From NCBI RefSeq assembly GCF_033115175.1, contig NC_084827.1, positions 122,791,701 through 122,855,700 of the forward strand: 64,000 nucleotides of DNA, in the 5' to 3' direction. Positions 35,108 through 46,170 of this stretch are shown here, one piece after another. The notes under the pieces are model-generated. The model had not been told where the DNA came from and did not search any database. It worked only from the letters and a program-made list of their open reading frames with translations. A program made the translations under genes and the position numbers. The DNA is from Lepus europaeus. Lineage: Eukaryota > Chordata > Mammalia > Lagomorpha > Leporidae. Position 1 is the first letter of the stretch, and each line of letters starts with the position of its first letter.

Positions 35108-36109
35108 TTGAAGAGTCTTAATAATATAGATATAGAAGGAACAGATACAACTAATGCAATTGCTATCTTCCATGCTATCGACTGGATTGAGTCCAGCTCT
35201 TGAAGGATGATATGCCAAGGTGGTTGCAGAAAATATCACCATATAGGCCACAGGAAATGCCAGAACAATAGGTGGACTTGGAGCCATAGCTCTGCTACAT
35301 GGACCAAAGCTCTTTAAATTTTTGAATGAGGGCTTTGTGAGACATATATGCAACATGCCTATGACTTTCACAAGCCTGATTTGCTCTCTGAATATCCTAG
35401 AGCAGACAGAAAACTCTCCATAGAGTGCTACCTCAGTGCATTAGACCACTGCTGTTGTGTGTACTGTGAAAAGATCCACACCCAGTGGCAGAAAGAGAGA
35501 AGCAGTAAAAGTTTCACCTTGAATGATTTGGGGTTCATGTCTTTTCACTCCACATATTGTAAACTAGTTCAGAAATCTCCAGCGTGGATATTGCTGAATG
35601 GCTTCCTTAATGACCAGAACAGAGACACAAAAAAAAAAAAAATCAGTATCTAGAATGGCCTGGAAGGCTTTGGGGATGTTATAGAAGATACCTATTGCAA
35701 CAGAGATGTGAAAAGGCATTTATGGAGGCAGGTTCCAAACTCTTTAACTAGAAAACAAAGGCATCTTTGCTTGTACCACAGCAAAATGGAAATATGTACA
35801 CATCCTCAGTTTATGGTTCTCTGGCTTCTGCTTTAACAGTACCCAACTCAGCAGCCGGCAGGGAAGAGGACTGGAGCATTCTCTTACGGTTCTGGTTTGG
35901 CTTCCACCCTGTGCTCTATCAGAGTTACTCAGGATGCCACACCATGCTCTCGATAAAACAATAACCAATTTACCTAATCTTAAATCAAGGGTTGACTCAA
36001 GCACTCATTTGGCAACAGGCACTTTGTTGAAAACATCAATCTCAGAGAAGATACTCATCACTTGCCCAACTATGTTTCCCAGTATTCAGCAGATTCAAAA
36101 AATATAGTA

Positions 36110-36410
36110 CTGGGGCTGGTGCTGTGACAGAGCAGGTTAAAGCCATGGCTTGCACCACCAGCATCCCATATGAGTGCCAGTTTTGAGCTCTGGCTGCTCA
36201 ACCTTCCCAGCTCCCTGCTAATGTTCCTGGGAAAGCAGTGGAAGATGACCCAAGTCCTTGGGCTCCTGCATCCTGGAAGAAGCTCCTGGCTCCTGCCTTC
36301 AGCCTGCTCCAGCGCCAGTCATTGCAGCCATTTGAGGAGTAAACTAGCAGATGAAGACCTGTCTCTCCTTCTGTAACTCTGCCTTTCAAATAAATAAAAT
36401 AAATCCTTAA
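36110..36410 (+). mobile_element. CSINE in the HMGCS1 pseudogene
   Basis: Forward copy from 'tggggctggtgctgtgac' to 'aaataaataaaataaatcc'. Pseudogene sequence resumes with 'agtatggtacctagttag' (WYLV codons). Confidence 0.92.
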
Positions 36411-36440
36411 AGTATGGTACCTAGTTAGAGTAGATGAAGA

Positions 36441-36756
36441 GGGGCTAGTGTGGTGGCACAGTGGATTAAGCTAAAGCCTGCAGCACCAGCATCCCATATG
36501 GGCATTGATTCAAGTCTCAGTTGCACCACTTCCAATCTATATCCCTACTTGGGAAAGCTGCAGCAGATGGCCCAAGTGCTTGGTCCCCTGCACCCATGTG
36601 GGAGACCCAGATGAAGCTCCTGGCTCCTGGCTCCTGGCTTCAGTCTGGCCCATCCCTGGCCATTGTGGCTATTTGGGGAGTGAACCAGTGGATGAAACAC
36701 TTCCCTCTTCCTCTGCCTTTGCCTCTCTGTAACTCTGCCTTTCAAATAAACAAATA
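36441..36756 (+). mobile_element. CSINE in the HMGCS1 pseudogene
   Basis: Forward copy from 'ggggctagtgtggtggc' to 'tttcaaataaacaaatagg', with a local triplication of 'ctcctgg' at about 36,615-36,640. Pseudogene sequence resumes at 36,757 with 'ttgggtgcctccctccaaat'. Confidence 0.92.
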
Positions 36757-36969
36757 GGTTGGGTGCCTCCCTCCAAATGATAAGGCTTGAATGAAGCAGT
36801 AAGACTTGTACAAATACAGCAGCTGAGATAATTCTAAGCCCTGCAGTAACAGAACCTTAAGTAGGTGTCATTAGTAACAGGGAACATTAGGATTTCATGG
36901 TGGGCTTAGCGATGGGAGGTGGAGGGCATGGGAATAGCTGGAGAAATGGGATATCTGAGGATTATTTTA

Positions 36970-37313
36970 TAGCTTTTTTTTTTTTTTGACAGGCAGAGTG
37001 GACAGTAGAGGGAGACAGAGAGAAAAGTCTTCCTTTTTGCTGTTGGTTCACCCTCCAATGGCCGCCGCGGTAGGCGCGCTGCAGCTGGCGCACTGCACTG
37101 TTCCGATGGCAGGAGCCAGGTGCTTCTCCTGGTCTCCCATGGGGTGCAGGGCCCAAGCACTTGGGCCATCCTCCACTGCACTCCCTGGCCACAGCAGAGA
37201 GCTGGCCTGGAAGAGGGGCAACCGGGACAGGATCGGTGCCCCGACCGGGACTAGAACCCGGTGTGCCAGCACCGCAAGGCGGAGGATTAGCCTACTGAGC
37301 CGCAGCGCCGGCC
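36970..37313 (-). mobile_element. CSINE, young, 16-bp TSD
   Basis: Reverse copy. Perfect duplication tctgaggattatttta is at 36,954-36,969 and 37,314-37,329. It sits in the 3'UTR-derived part of the HMGCS1 pseudogene. Confidence 0.96.
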
Positions 37314-37351
37314 TCTGAGGATTATTTTAAAGGGTTACATGACACTTAAAT

Positions 37352-37659
37352 TTTTTTTGAAGATTTATTTATTTACTTATTTGAAAGTCAGAGTTAGAGA
37401 GAGAGAAAGAAAGATCTTCCATCTGCTAGTTCACTCCCCAAATGGCCACAACAGCAGGGGCTGAGCTAGGTCAAAGCCAGGAGCTTCATTCAGGTCTCCC
37501 ACATGGGCGTAGGGGCCCAAGCACTTGAATCCCCCTCCATTGCTTTCACAGATGCAGCAGGGAGCTGGTTCAGAAGTGGAGCAGCCAGCAACTGGAGCCT
37601 ATATGGGATGCCAACACTGCAAATGGCAGTTTAACCCGCTGTGCCACAGCACTGGCCCC
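37352..37659 (-). mobile_element. CSINE
   Basis: Reverse copy from 'tttttttgaagatttattt' to 'ccacagcactggcccc'. Confidence 0.92.
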
Positions 37660-37844
37660 AATGCTTAAACTTTTATGTTACTGACATGTAATCTGGAAAA
37701 CTGTTCTGTTCTTGGGGAGTTCTCATTGCCCAATTTGCAACATGCTTTCTATTGTGTACTCAACTGATGTTTGGGCTCTGTGAAACTTCATACTTCTTTG
37801 GCCATTTGTATGCATGAAGTTAAGCTTTCATAACAGTAAAATGA
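37660..37844 (+). other. Probable tail of the HMGCS1 pseudogene 3'UTR
   Basis: Single-copy sequence between a CSINE and L1 copy D. It may be further HMGCS1 3'UTR, but I cannot confirm this by reading. Confidence 0.35.
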
Positions 37845-38466
37845 GAGTATTTCAGGCATGGAAAGCCAAGACACTCTGGCAAAAAAAAAAAAAAAAACCA
37901 CCTAAATGAAAGATCTCTGCGAGTGAGATCCCAGTGGAAAGAACAGGTCATCAAAGGAGGAGGGAGGAGGTACCTTTTTCTGAAGGGAGGAGAGAACTTC
38001 CACTTTGACTATGACCTTGTCTAGATATGATCACAGTCGGTGAACTCAAAAGGCTTCCATGGCCTTGGCAACTCATGACTAGAGCCTAGGGAGATTACTG
38101 ACGCCATAAACAAGAGCATCAAATTGTTAAGTCAACAACAGGAGTCACTGTGCACTTACTCCTCATGTAGGATCTCTGTCTTTAATGTGTTGTACACTGT
38201 TATTTAATGCTATAACTAGTACTCAAACATATGTTTCACTTTGTGTTGCTATGTGGGGGCAAACTCTTGAAATCTTAATATATACTAAACTGATCTTCTG
38301 TATATAAGAGAAATGAAAATGAATCTTGATGTGAATGGAAGGGGAGAGGGAGCAGGAAAGGGGAGGGTTGCAGATGGGAGGGAGGTTATTGGGGGGGGGA
38401 AGCCATTGTAATCCATAAGCTGTACTTTGGAAATTTATATTCATTAAATAAAAGTTAAAAAAAAAA
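37845..38466 (+). mobile_element. 5'-truncated L1 (copy D)
   Basis: The last ~0.62 kb of L1 3'UTR starting 'gagtatttcaggcatgg'. It has one module resembling the second unit of copies B and E ('gttgctatgtgggggc', 'ataagagaaatgaaaatg'), a G-rich tract at about 38,338-38,400, and a poly(A) end. Duplication acagtaaaatga (37,833-37,844) versus acaataaaatga (38,467-38,478). Confidence 0.92.
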
Positions 38467-38518
38467 ACAATAAAATGAATCATGTGTTTCTGCCTGAAAA
38501 AAAGCAGATATTCTAGTC

Positions 38519-38844
38519 TTTTTTTTTTTTAAGATTTTTACTTGAAAGGCAGAGCTACAGAGAAGCAGAGGCAAAGAGAAAGAGGACCTCCATCCGCTGG
38601 TTCACTCCTCAAACAGCCACAATGGCCAGAGCTGTGCTGAACCGGAGCCAGGAACCAAGAGCTTCTTTCAGGTCTCCCACGCAGGCGCAGGGACCCAAGG
38701 ACTCAGGCCAGCTTCCACTGCTTTCCCAGGCCACAGCAGAGAACTGGATCAGAAGCAGAGCAGCCAGGACTCGAACCGGCACCCACACAGGATGCCAGCG
38801 ATGCAGACCGGAGCTTTAACCTGTAGCGCCACAGCACCAGCCCC
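38519..38844 (-). mobile_element. CSINE
   Basis: Reverse copy from 'tttttttttttaagattttt' to 'gccacagcaccagcccc'. Confidence 0.92.
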
Positions 38845-38981
38845 ATTAAGTAATTTTTTTTAATGTGGAAAAATTGACATCTTCTTATGTTTGAGAATAT
38901 ATTCTTATTTTAGTGTATAAATTTCTAAAATAAAAGCACATATGCTTTTTTGTTACATAATAATACTTTTATAAAGTTTTA

Positions 38982-40398
38982 CTATAAGAAACAATGACCT
39001 GATCAGCTCTTGTCCTGACTCTTGATGTACAATGTAATACTTTATCCTTTTTAGTATTTGTTGTTGTTGTTGTTGTTGTTGTTCTAGTACTAGTGGTTGA
39101 ACTCTGTAATTAACACACAATTACTCTTAGGTGTTTAAATTTTAACTGAAAAGTGATCCCTGTTAAATTTCAGAGTGGAAAAAGAGAGGGAGGAGATGTA
39201 CAATTTGGGACATGCACAATCAGACTTGCCCCAAATGGTGGAGTTAAAAATGTGCCAGGGGATTCCAATACAATCCCATCAAGGTGGCATGTACCAATGC
39301 CATCTCACTAGTCCAAGTGATCAATTTCAGTTCACATTCGATGGCTCGGGTAGGTCTAAGAATCAAAGGGATCACACAAACAAGACAAGTGTCTGCTAAT
39401 ACTAACTGATAGAATCAAAAAGGGAGAGATCCAACATGGGAAGTGGGATACACAGCAGACTCATAGAATGGCAGATGTCCTAAACAACACTCTGGCCTCA
39501 GAATCAGCCCTTAAGGCATTCAGATCTGGCTGAAGAGCCCATGAGAGTATTGTAGGCATGGAAAGCCAAGACACCATGGAAAAGAAAAAAAGAAGAAGAC
39601 CTAAATGAAAGATTTCTGTGAGTGAGATCCCAGTGGAAAGAACGGGGCCATCAAAGAAGGAGGTACCTTTCTCTGAAGGGAGGAGAGAACTTCCACTTTG
39701 ACTGTGACCCTATCGGAATAAGATCAAAGTCAGCGAACTCTAAAGGCTTCCATAGCCCTGGCAACTCATGACTAGAGCCTAGGGAGATTACTGACGCCAT
39801 GAACAGGAGTGTCAAATTGTTAAGTCAGCAACAGAAGTCACTGTGTACTTACATCCCATGTGGGATCTGTCCTTAATGTGTTGCCTAATGTGTAGTGATG
39901 CTATAACTAGTACTGAAACAGTATTTTTACACTTTGTGTTTCTGCGTGGGTACAAACTGATGAGATCTTTACTAATTATATACTGAATCGATCTTCTGTA
40001 TATAAAGATAATTGGAAATGAAAAAAAAAAACCTGGTGTTAAATTGGAAATGGCATAGAAAATTAATTTTTTTAAAAAAATATTATGTAGGATCTCTGTC
40101 TTTAATGTGCTGTACACTCTTATTTAATGCTATAACTAGTACTCCAACAGTATTTTTTTTTTCACTTTGTGTTGCTATATGGGGGCAAACTGTTGAAATC
40201 GTTACCTAATATATACTAAACTGATCTTCTGTACATAAAGAGAATTGAAAATGAATCATGATGTGACTGGAAGGGGAGAGGGAGCGGGAAAGGGGAGGGT
40301 TGTGGGTGGGAGGGAAGTTTTGGGAGGGGGAAGCCATTGTAACCCATAAGCTGTACTTTGGAAATTTATATTCATTAAATAAAAGTTTAATTAAAAAA
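38982..40398 (+). mobile_element. 5'-truncated L1 (copy E), duplicated 3'UTR module
   Basis: About 1.4 kb of L1 3'UTR beginning 'ctataagaaacaatgacc'. Module units are at 39,857-40,020 and 40,084-40,252 with the same AT-rich spacer as copy B. The G-rich tract is at about 40,268-40,332. A (TTG)n expansion lies at 39,058-39,083. Duplication aaagtttta is at 38,973-38,981 and 40,399-40,407. Confidence 0.92.
39058..39083. repeat. (TTG)n microsatellite in L1 copy E
   Basis: Eight or so GTT units replace the 'tttttgttgctctag' seen at the same place in copy B. Confidence 0.85.
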
Positions 40399-40407
40399 AA
40401 AGTTTTA

Positions 40408-41289
40408 ATTTTCATATTAAGCAGCTCTATGTCAATAAATATAAACTAAAATGTTTTCATCATCATCACTTCCAAAGACTACACGTAATCTTACTCCATT
40501 AAAAGGAAACTTTGGGAATTAAAAACAAACAGCAACAAAAACAATTTTACCCTTCAACAATCTGGCTTTAAAAGTCAATTTTGGAAGTCGTTTTTCCTGA
40601 GTTTGAAACAGTTTAAACGCTCCTTGGATTAATGGTGACTGACTCAAGAGAGCCATTCATGAGCTACAAAGTGCTGAAAAGAAAAGCACATTTATATACT
40701 TCCAGATACTGTATTAATGGTTTGCATTTATTTTACTTCCTTTGAAAAGCAGTGGAGCTGGATTTTGAAATGCTTTTGAGTTATTAGTATTTCCTCCTTC
40801 TAAATTACTCTTTCATGTTTTTCGGTCAATATTCTTTCTGGAATTTAAAAGCGCTGATTTGTAGCAGTGCTCTCTTCTAACATTTCTGAATTATTAGTTT
40901 CCACAGGTGTTACAAATTATTTTCCTTGCTTGTCACTTGTTTACCTTTGTTAATTTTTTCTGGGTTGGAAGTTTTCAAATTGGTCACATTTTCCAAAATT
41001 TATCCTGATGTTTTCTACCTTTGTTTTATTTAGAAAGAACATCATTATCCCATAATTAAATATCCATTTAAATACTTTCACAGGTTCTTTTAAAACTATT
41101 TTAATTCTTAATGTACTTAAAATTTATTTTTAATTGAGTCTGAGAAAGAATCCTGACAAGGTCTGCCCTCAAATGCGGACATTTGTTTCCAATGAATTCA
41201 ATACTTTGAACGTAGACCAATTTCTTGCATTTGCTTAGGTCTTTTTGGAACTTGCAATTCTGCCCTCACTGTGTTTTTTTAATAAGTCC
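40408..41289. other. Anonymous non-coding stretch
   Basis: AT-rich single-copy-looking DNA. No repeat or exon recognised. Confidence 0.45.
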
Positions 41290-41740
41290 TGTCATTTGCA
41301 ACAAAATGAGTACAACTGAAAACCATTATACTTAGTGAAATAAGCCAGTCCCAAAAAGACAAATACTGTATGTTCTCCTTGATCTGTGGTAACTAATAGA
41401 GTACCTAAAAGGTAACCTACAGAAGCAAAATTGACACCTTGAGATGCATGATTGTTTACATCCCTTGTCTTGACTGTTGAGGAACAGTGGGTTTTTTTTT
41501 TTTTCCTTATTACTATGTGTTGAACTCTTTACTTAGTGTAGGGATTATCTTATGAGTATAAAGTTAACTGAAAATAGATCTTTGTAAAAAAGTAAGAATG
41601 GGAATAGGAGAGGAAAGGGTGGGAGTGAAGGTAGGAGGGAGGGTAGAATGGGAAGAATCACTATGTTCCTAAATTTGTATACATGAAATGCATGAAGTTT
41701 GTATACCTTACATAAAAGGTTTCTTAGTTAAAAAATAAAT
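41290..41740 (+). mobile_element. Older lagomorph L1 3' end
   Basis: 'gtcatttgcaacaaaatgag', 'gaaataagccagtccca' and 'tgttctccttgatctgtgg', then a G-rich tract at about 41,597-41,655. The order is that of the L1 end and 3'UTR in copies A-E, but more diverged and without the module. Confidence 0.8.
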
Positions 41741-41964
41741 TGCTCATCTGACTACATGAAACATTTAAATCAATGAAGTATAAAAGTAAAAGGCCACAAA
41801 CTAGAAAACAATATTGTAGCAAATATAACAAATGGTTGATAACATGAGTATGATAAATCATACAAGTCAATCAAAAACTGCCAAGACTTCATGGGTCAGG
41901 GGCAGGGACATGAAATTTGGGCAAAGAACAGTTGGAAGAAATTCATAAGAAAAATAAACAACTG

Positions 41965-42288
41965 GGGGCCAGCGCCGTGGCACAGTAGGTTAATCCTCCA
42001 CCTGTGGCACCGCCATCCCATATGGGCACTGGTTCTAGTCCTGGCTGCTCCTCTTCCAATCCAGCTCTCTACTTGAAAGCAGTAGAAGATGGCCCAAGTG
42101 CTTAGGCCTCTGCGCCCACATGGGAGACCAGGAGGAGGCACCTGGCTCCTGGCTAGGATCGGCGCAGCTCCGGCCATTGCAGCCATTTGGGAAATGAACC
42201 AGCAGAAGGAAGACTTTTCTCTCTGTCTCTCTCTCTCTCACTGTCTGTAACTCTACCTGTCAAATAAATAAATAAAATCTTTAAAAAA
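41965..42288 (+). mobile_element. CSINE, 17-bp imperfect TSD
   Basis: Forward copy. Duplication agaaaaataaacaactg (41,948-41,964) versus agaaaaataaataactg (42,289-42,305), one mismatch. Confidence 0.95.
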
Positions 42289-42356
42289 AGAAAAATAAAT
42301 AACTGATGTACACGTGTAATAGGAAGTTCACCCTCTAGTAACTAAATACATATTAA

Positions 42357-42691
42357 AGGCCAGTGCCGTAGCTCAATAGGCTAATCCTCCGCCTTGCGGC
42401 GCCGGCACACCGGGTTCTAGTCCCGGTTGGGGCGCCAGATTCTATCCCGGTTGCCCCTCTTCCAGGCCAGCTCTCTGCTATGGCCCGGGAAGGCAGTGGA
42501 GGATGGCCCAAGTCCTTGGGCCCTGCACCTGCATGGGAGACCAGGAGAAGCACCTGGCTCCTGCCTTCGGATCAGCGAGATGCGCTGGCCGCAGTGGCCA
42601 TTGGAAGGTAAACCAATGGCAAAAAGGAAGACCTTTCTCTCTCTCTCTATCCACTCTATCAAAAAATAAATAAATAAATAAATAAATAAAT
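42357..42691 (+). mobile_element. CSINE, young, with (AAAT)n tail
   Basis: Forward young-type copy whose tail has become an (AAAT)n tract (about 42,661-42,692). Duplication aaatacatatta is at 42,344-42,355 and 42,692-42,703. Confidence 0.95.
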
Positions 42692-42713
42692 AAATACATA
42701 TTAAGAAATGCAT

Positions 42714-43032
42714 GGGGGCCAGTATTATGGCACAGTGGGTAAAGCCACCATCTGCAATGCCAACATCCCATATGGGCACCAGTTCAAGTCCCAGCTGCTC
42801 CACTTTTTATCCAGCTCCTTGGAATGTGCCTGGGAAAGCGGTGGAAAACGGCCAAACTGCTTGGGCTCCTGCCCCCATGTGGGAAACCAGGAGGAAGCTC
42901 CTGGCTCCTGGTTTCAGTTTATCTCAGCCCTAGCTGTTGCAGCCATTGGTGGCGTGAAACAGCAGATGGAAGATCTCTGTCTCACCTTCTCTCTCTAACT
43001 CTGCCTTTCAAATAAATAAATCTTAAAAAAAA
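42714..43032 (+). mobile_element. CSINE
   Basis: Forward copy from 'gggggccagtattatggc' to 'aaataaataaatcttaaaa'. Confidence 0.93.
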
Positions 43033-43386
43033 TATACATGTAATTTGTTCTCTTTTTTTAATAAAAATTTTTAAAAGAAAAATTAACAAATGCTTAAAAA
43101 AAGAAATTAGATAACACTAACCTGTCAAACTATCAAGAATTGTTTCATAAAATAATTTTTAAAAGCTCTCAAAATTGAAAAGAATCCAATGAATCACTTT
43201 TAGCAGACTATAAACTGGCAAAATCACTTTTTTTTTTAAAAAACAATCTGGCAATATCTAACAAGAGCCATAAACCAGGAGAGATTCTTTGACACAGCAA
43301 TTTCCTGCAGATGTAGCAAAGAATCTGTAGTATTTCTGCACAAAGAAATTCATCTAATTTTATCTATATCAAAAACAGAACCCAGA

Positions 43387-43689
43387 GGAGGGTATTTGGT
43401 GCAGCAGCGAAGATGCCTTCATTCCATGTTGGAGTTCTAGTTTTCAGTTCTTGCTCTGCTTCTCACCCCAGTCTCCTGTTGATGCGCATCCTGGAAGACA
43501 GAAGGTGATGGCTGGGGTCCTTGGGTCTTTGCCAACTGTGTAGGAGACCTGGATTGAGTTCTAGGCCCCTGACTTTGGCCTGGCCCAGCCCTAACTATTG
43601 GAGATATTTGTGGAATGAACCTGCAGTAGGAAGATCTTGCTCTCTCTACCTTTCAAACAATTAAATAATCAATAAAAAAAATTTTTTAA
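43387..43689 (+). mobile_element. CSINE, old divergent subfamily
   Basis: Forward, heavily diverged copy: 'ggtgcagcagcgaagatgcc' head, 'tttggcctggcccagcccta' body, degraded tail. Confidence 0.78.
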
Positions 43690-43895
43690 GTAATCTAAAA
43701 ATAGAAACTAGACAAAAATTCTATAATACATGACTACATAAATCATAGCACATCACAAGATCAAACATTCTAGCTATTTTACTAGGTATTTACAAGATTA
43801 TTTATCACAATATTATGATATTACTGTAAAAAATTTAAATGTCTATATATAGCTGGATCCTAATTGGTAAAAATAGATAGAAAAAACTGAATGGA

Positions 43896-44237
43896 GGCCG
43901 GCGCCGCGGCTCACTAGGCTAATCCTCCGCCTTGCGGCGCCGGCACACCGGGTTCTAGTCCCGGTCGGGGCACCGATCCTGTCCCGGTTGCCCCTCTTCC
44001 AGGCCAGCTCTCTGCTGTGGCCAGGGAGTGCAGTGGAGGATGGCCCAAGTCCTTGGGTCCTGCACCCCATGGGAGACCAGGAGAGGTACCTGGCTCCTGC
44101 CATCGGATCAGCGCGGTGCGCCGGCCGCAGCGCGCTACCGCGGCGGCCATTGGAGGGTGAACCAACGGCAAAAAGGAAGACCTTTCTCTCTGTCTCTCTC
44201 TCACTGTCCACTCTGCCTGTCAAAAAAAAAAGAAAAA
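43896..44237 (+). mobile_element. CSINE, young, CpG-rich, 16-bp TSD
   Basis: Forward copy from GGCCGGCGCCGCGGCTCACT to poly(A). Perfect duplication gaaaaaactgaatgga is at 43,880-43,895 and 44,238-44,253. Nearly identical to 9770-10,118, so probably very recent. Confidence 0.97.
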
Positions 44238-44264
44238 GAAAAAACTGAATGGAAAATACAAGTG

Positions 44265-44597
44265 GGGGCCGGCGCTGTGGCACAGCCGGTTAAAGTTCTG
44301 GCCTGAAGCGCCAGTCTCCCATATGGGGCCAGTTTGAGATCCGGCTGCTCCACTTCTGATCCAGCTCTCTGCTTTAGCTTGGGAAAGCAGTAGAAGATGG
44401 CTCAAGTCCTTGGGCCCCTGCACCCACTTGGGAGACCCAGAAGAAACTCCTGGCTCCAGATCGGTGCAGCTCCAGCCATTGCGGCCATTTGGGGAGTGAA
44501 CCATCGGATGAAACACCTCTCCCTCTCTCTGCCTCTCCTTTTCTCTCTGTGTAACTCTTTCAAATAAATAAATCTTTAATAAAAAAAAAAGAAAAAA
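44265..44597 (+). mobile_element. CSINE
   Basis: Forward copy. Duplication gaaaatacaagtg (44,252-44,264) versus gaaaacataagtg (44,598-44,610). The left duplication overlaps that of the preceding SINE, so the two insertions hit the same few bases. Confidence 0.93.
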
Positions 44598-44713
44598 GAA
44601 AACATAAGTGAACATAATAATGATCATCTCTGAGAAATGAAATTTATAGGTGACTATGAGTTTTTGAATTCTTCATTTCCTTACGTACAAACTATTTTTA
44701 TATTTCGAAATCT

Positions 44714-45031
44714 GTTTGTTTATTTATTTATTTATTTATTTATTGGCAGGCAGAGTTAGACAGAGAGACAGGCAGAGAGAAAAGTCTTCCTTTACCATTG
44801 GTTCACCCCTCAGTGGCTGCTGCAGCCAGCGCACCACGCTGATCCGAAGGCAGGAGCCAGGTGCTTCTCCTGGTCTCCCATGCAGGTGCAGGGCCCAAGG
44901 ACTTGGGCCATCCTCCACTGCCCTCCCGGGCCACAGCAGAGAGCTGGACTGGAAGAGGGGCAACCGGGACTAGAACCCGGTGTACCAGCGCCACAGGCGG
45001 AGGATTAGCCTATTGAGCCTCGGCGCTGGCC
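44714..45031 (-). mobile_element. CSINE, young-type, (TTTA)n start
   Basis: Reverse copy beginning with a (TTTA)n tract at about 44,717-44,744 and ending 'gagcctcggcgctggcc'. A short internal deletion removes part of the head region near 44,970. Confidence 0.93.
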
Positions 45032-45745
45032 TATTTTTCTTTTTAACATTTATTTACAAGGGGAACAAATTCCATGTGTTTCTTACATACAGTTTAAAGA
45101 ACATGATGATCTTCTAACCCTATGCTCTCTCCTCCTTCTTTTTAAATTTTTACAATCCATACTTTCAATTTACTTTATAATCACAAGTCTAACCCTCCAC
45201 GAGAAAGAATTCAGCAAGTAGTAGGCAGAAAAAACACTGTTCCTCAAGAGGACAAGGGCTATAAACAATAATCAAATCTCAAAATGTCAATTTTACTCAT
45301 TCATTACATTTTTTTGTACTCTGTACATCAGCTACCACAAACCAAGGAAAACATGGTATTTGTCTTCTTGGGATTGGCTTATTTCACTAAGCACAGCGGT
45401 GTCCAATTGCATCCACTTTGTTGGGAATGGATTTCATCCACTGTACAGCTGAGCAGTATTCCACTGTGTAAGATACCACAATTTCTTCATCCAGTCATCA
45501 GCTGATGGACATCTGGATTGACCCTATATATTAGACATTGTAAGTTGAGCTGCTATAAACATGGGGGTACAGATAACTCTTTCATATGCTGATTTCTTAC
45601 CCTTTGGGTAAATTCCCAGGAGTGGAATGGCTGAGTCATATGGTAGATCTATTTCTGAGGAATCTCCATTCTGTCCTTCCATAATGATTCCACTTTTGGT
45701 GGAATATAAACACATCCTTGCCAGCATTTGGTTTTTGACTTTTGT
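45032..45745 (-). mobile_element. Old L1 3' end, antisense
   Basis: The minus strand reads an L1 3'UTR and ORF2 C-terminus: 'ggcttatttcactaagcaca', 'gagcagtattccactgtgt', 'ttgagctgctataaacatgg', 'tgggtaaattcccaggagtg'. More diverged than copies A-E. Confidence 0.8.
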
Positions 45746-45769
45746 TAATTTTCAAAATATACCCAGATC

Positions 45770-46030
45770 TAACCACTTCTCCCTACCTGCATCCTAGAGC
45801 AAGCGTTCATTCACCTCCTATCTGAAACACTTTGGTCCCCCACAGGGCCTTTCCCTCATCTCTTAGCCTTCACAGTCTGTTCTCTCGGCTGTATCCAAGG
45901 TAATTCTTCAAAGAACCAAAACCAGATCATGTCACGTCTCTGTTCCTAACTCTTCAGACTACTCGTTACAACCAAAGTAAAGATGAGGCCCTAAAGCCCC
46001 CACAAAATCAGGCTCCTGCTCCAAGGAGGG
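45770..46030 (+). mobile_element. L2-like fragment
   Basis: 'cagatcatgtcacgtctctgt', 'aactcttcagactactcgtt' and 'aaagtaaagatgaggccct' resemble L2 sequence upstream of its 3' end. Short and diverged. Confidence 0.45.
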
Positions 46031-46170
46031 AGGATCTTCTGCTTAGGTTCCCACATGGGTGATGGTTCATTTCTCTAGAGACCCCACCAAGTACGGGCTT
46101 CCTCAAACAGAAGTTCAACATTTCCCCAATTTTTCTCACTCAAATAGCAAAACTAAGAAAGTAACTCATG

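Larger units (their letters stand above)
34421..37351 (+). pseudogene. HMGCS1: Processed pseudogene of HMG-CoA synthase 1
   Basis: The parent enzyme is the cytosolic HMG-CoA synthase of the mevalonate pathway. The copy is intronless and collinear: start ATG at 34,421 (MPESFPLN...CPKDVGILVLEIY), YDGVAPGKYT, TNLMQLFEES (before 34,750), DTTNA...DWIESSS (from 35,145), MQHAYDFHKPDLLSEYP, YLSALDHC, QNGNMYTSSVYGSLAS (about 35,780), LREDTHHL (about 36,040), GTWYLVRVDE homology (36,411-36,440), then the C-terminus and start of 3'UTR (36,757-36,969). It is dead: TAA at 34,604, several frameshifts, and the catalytic-Cys segment (NACYGG in active enzymes) is collapsed to NAIAIF. CSINEs at 34,763, 36,110, 36,441 and 36,970 split it, and one at 37,352 bounds it. 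The 3'UTR may continue to about 37,844. Confidence 0.93.
41741..44713 (+). mobile_element. Ancient L1 (L1ME-like) with CSINE cluster
   Basis: Between SINEs, 'aatattgtagcaaatataac', 'aaatttgggcaaagaacag', 'aaacaatctggcaatatcta', 'tgacacagcaatttcc' and 'aaatgtctatatatagctgg' follow the order of ORF2 C-terminal sequence of old L1s. A 3'UTR-like part follows at 44,598-44,713. Six forward CSINEs are embedded, and a reverse one follows at 44,714. Confidence 0.6.

Noticed and set aside
36110-38844. Regularly spaced repeats that could suggest an array (tandem or CRISPR-like)
   Set aside because: They are independent CSINE insertions in both orientations, most with their own ends or target duplications. 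The DNA is mammalian.
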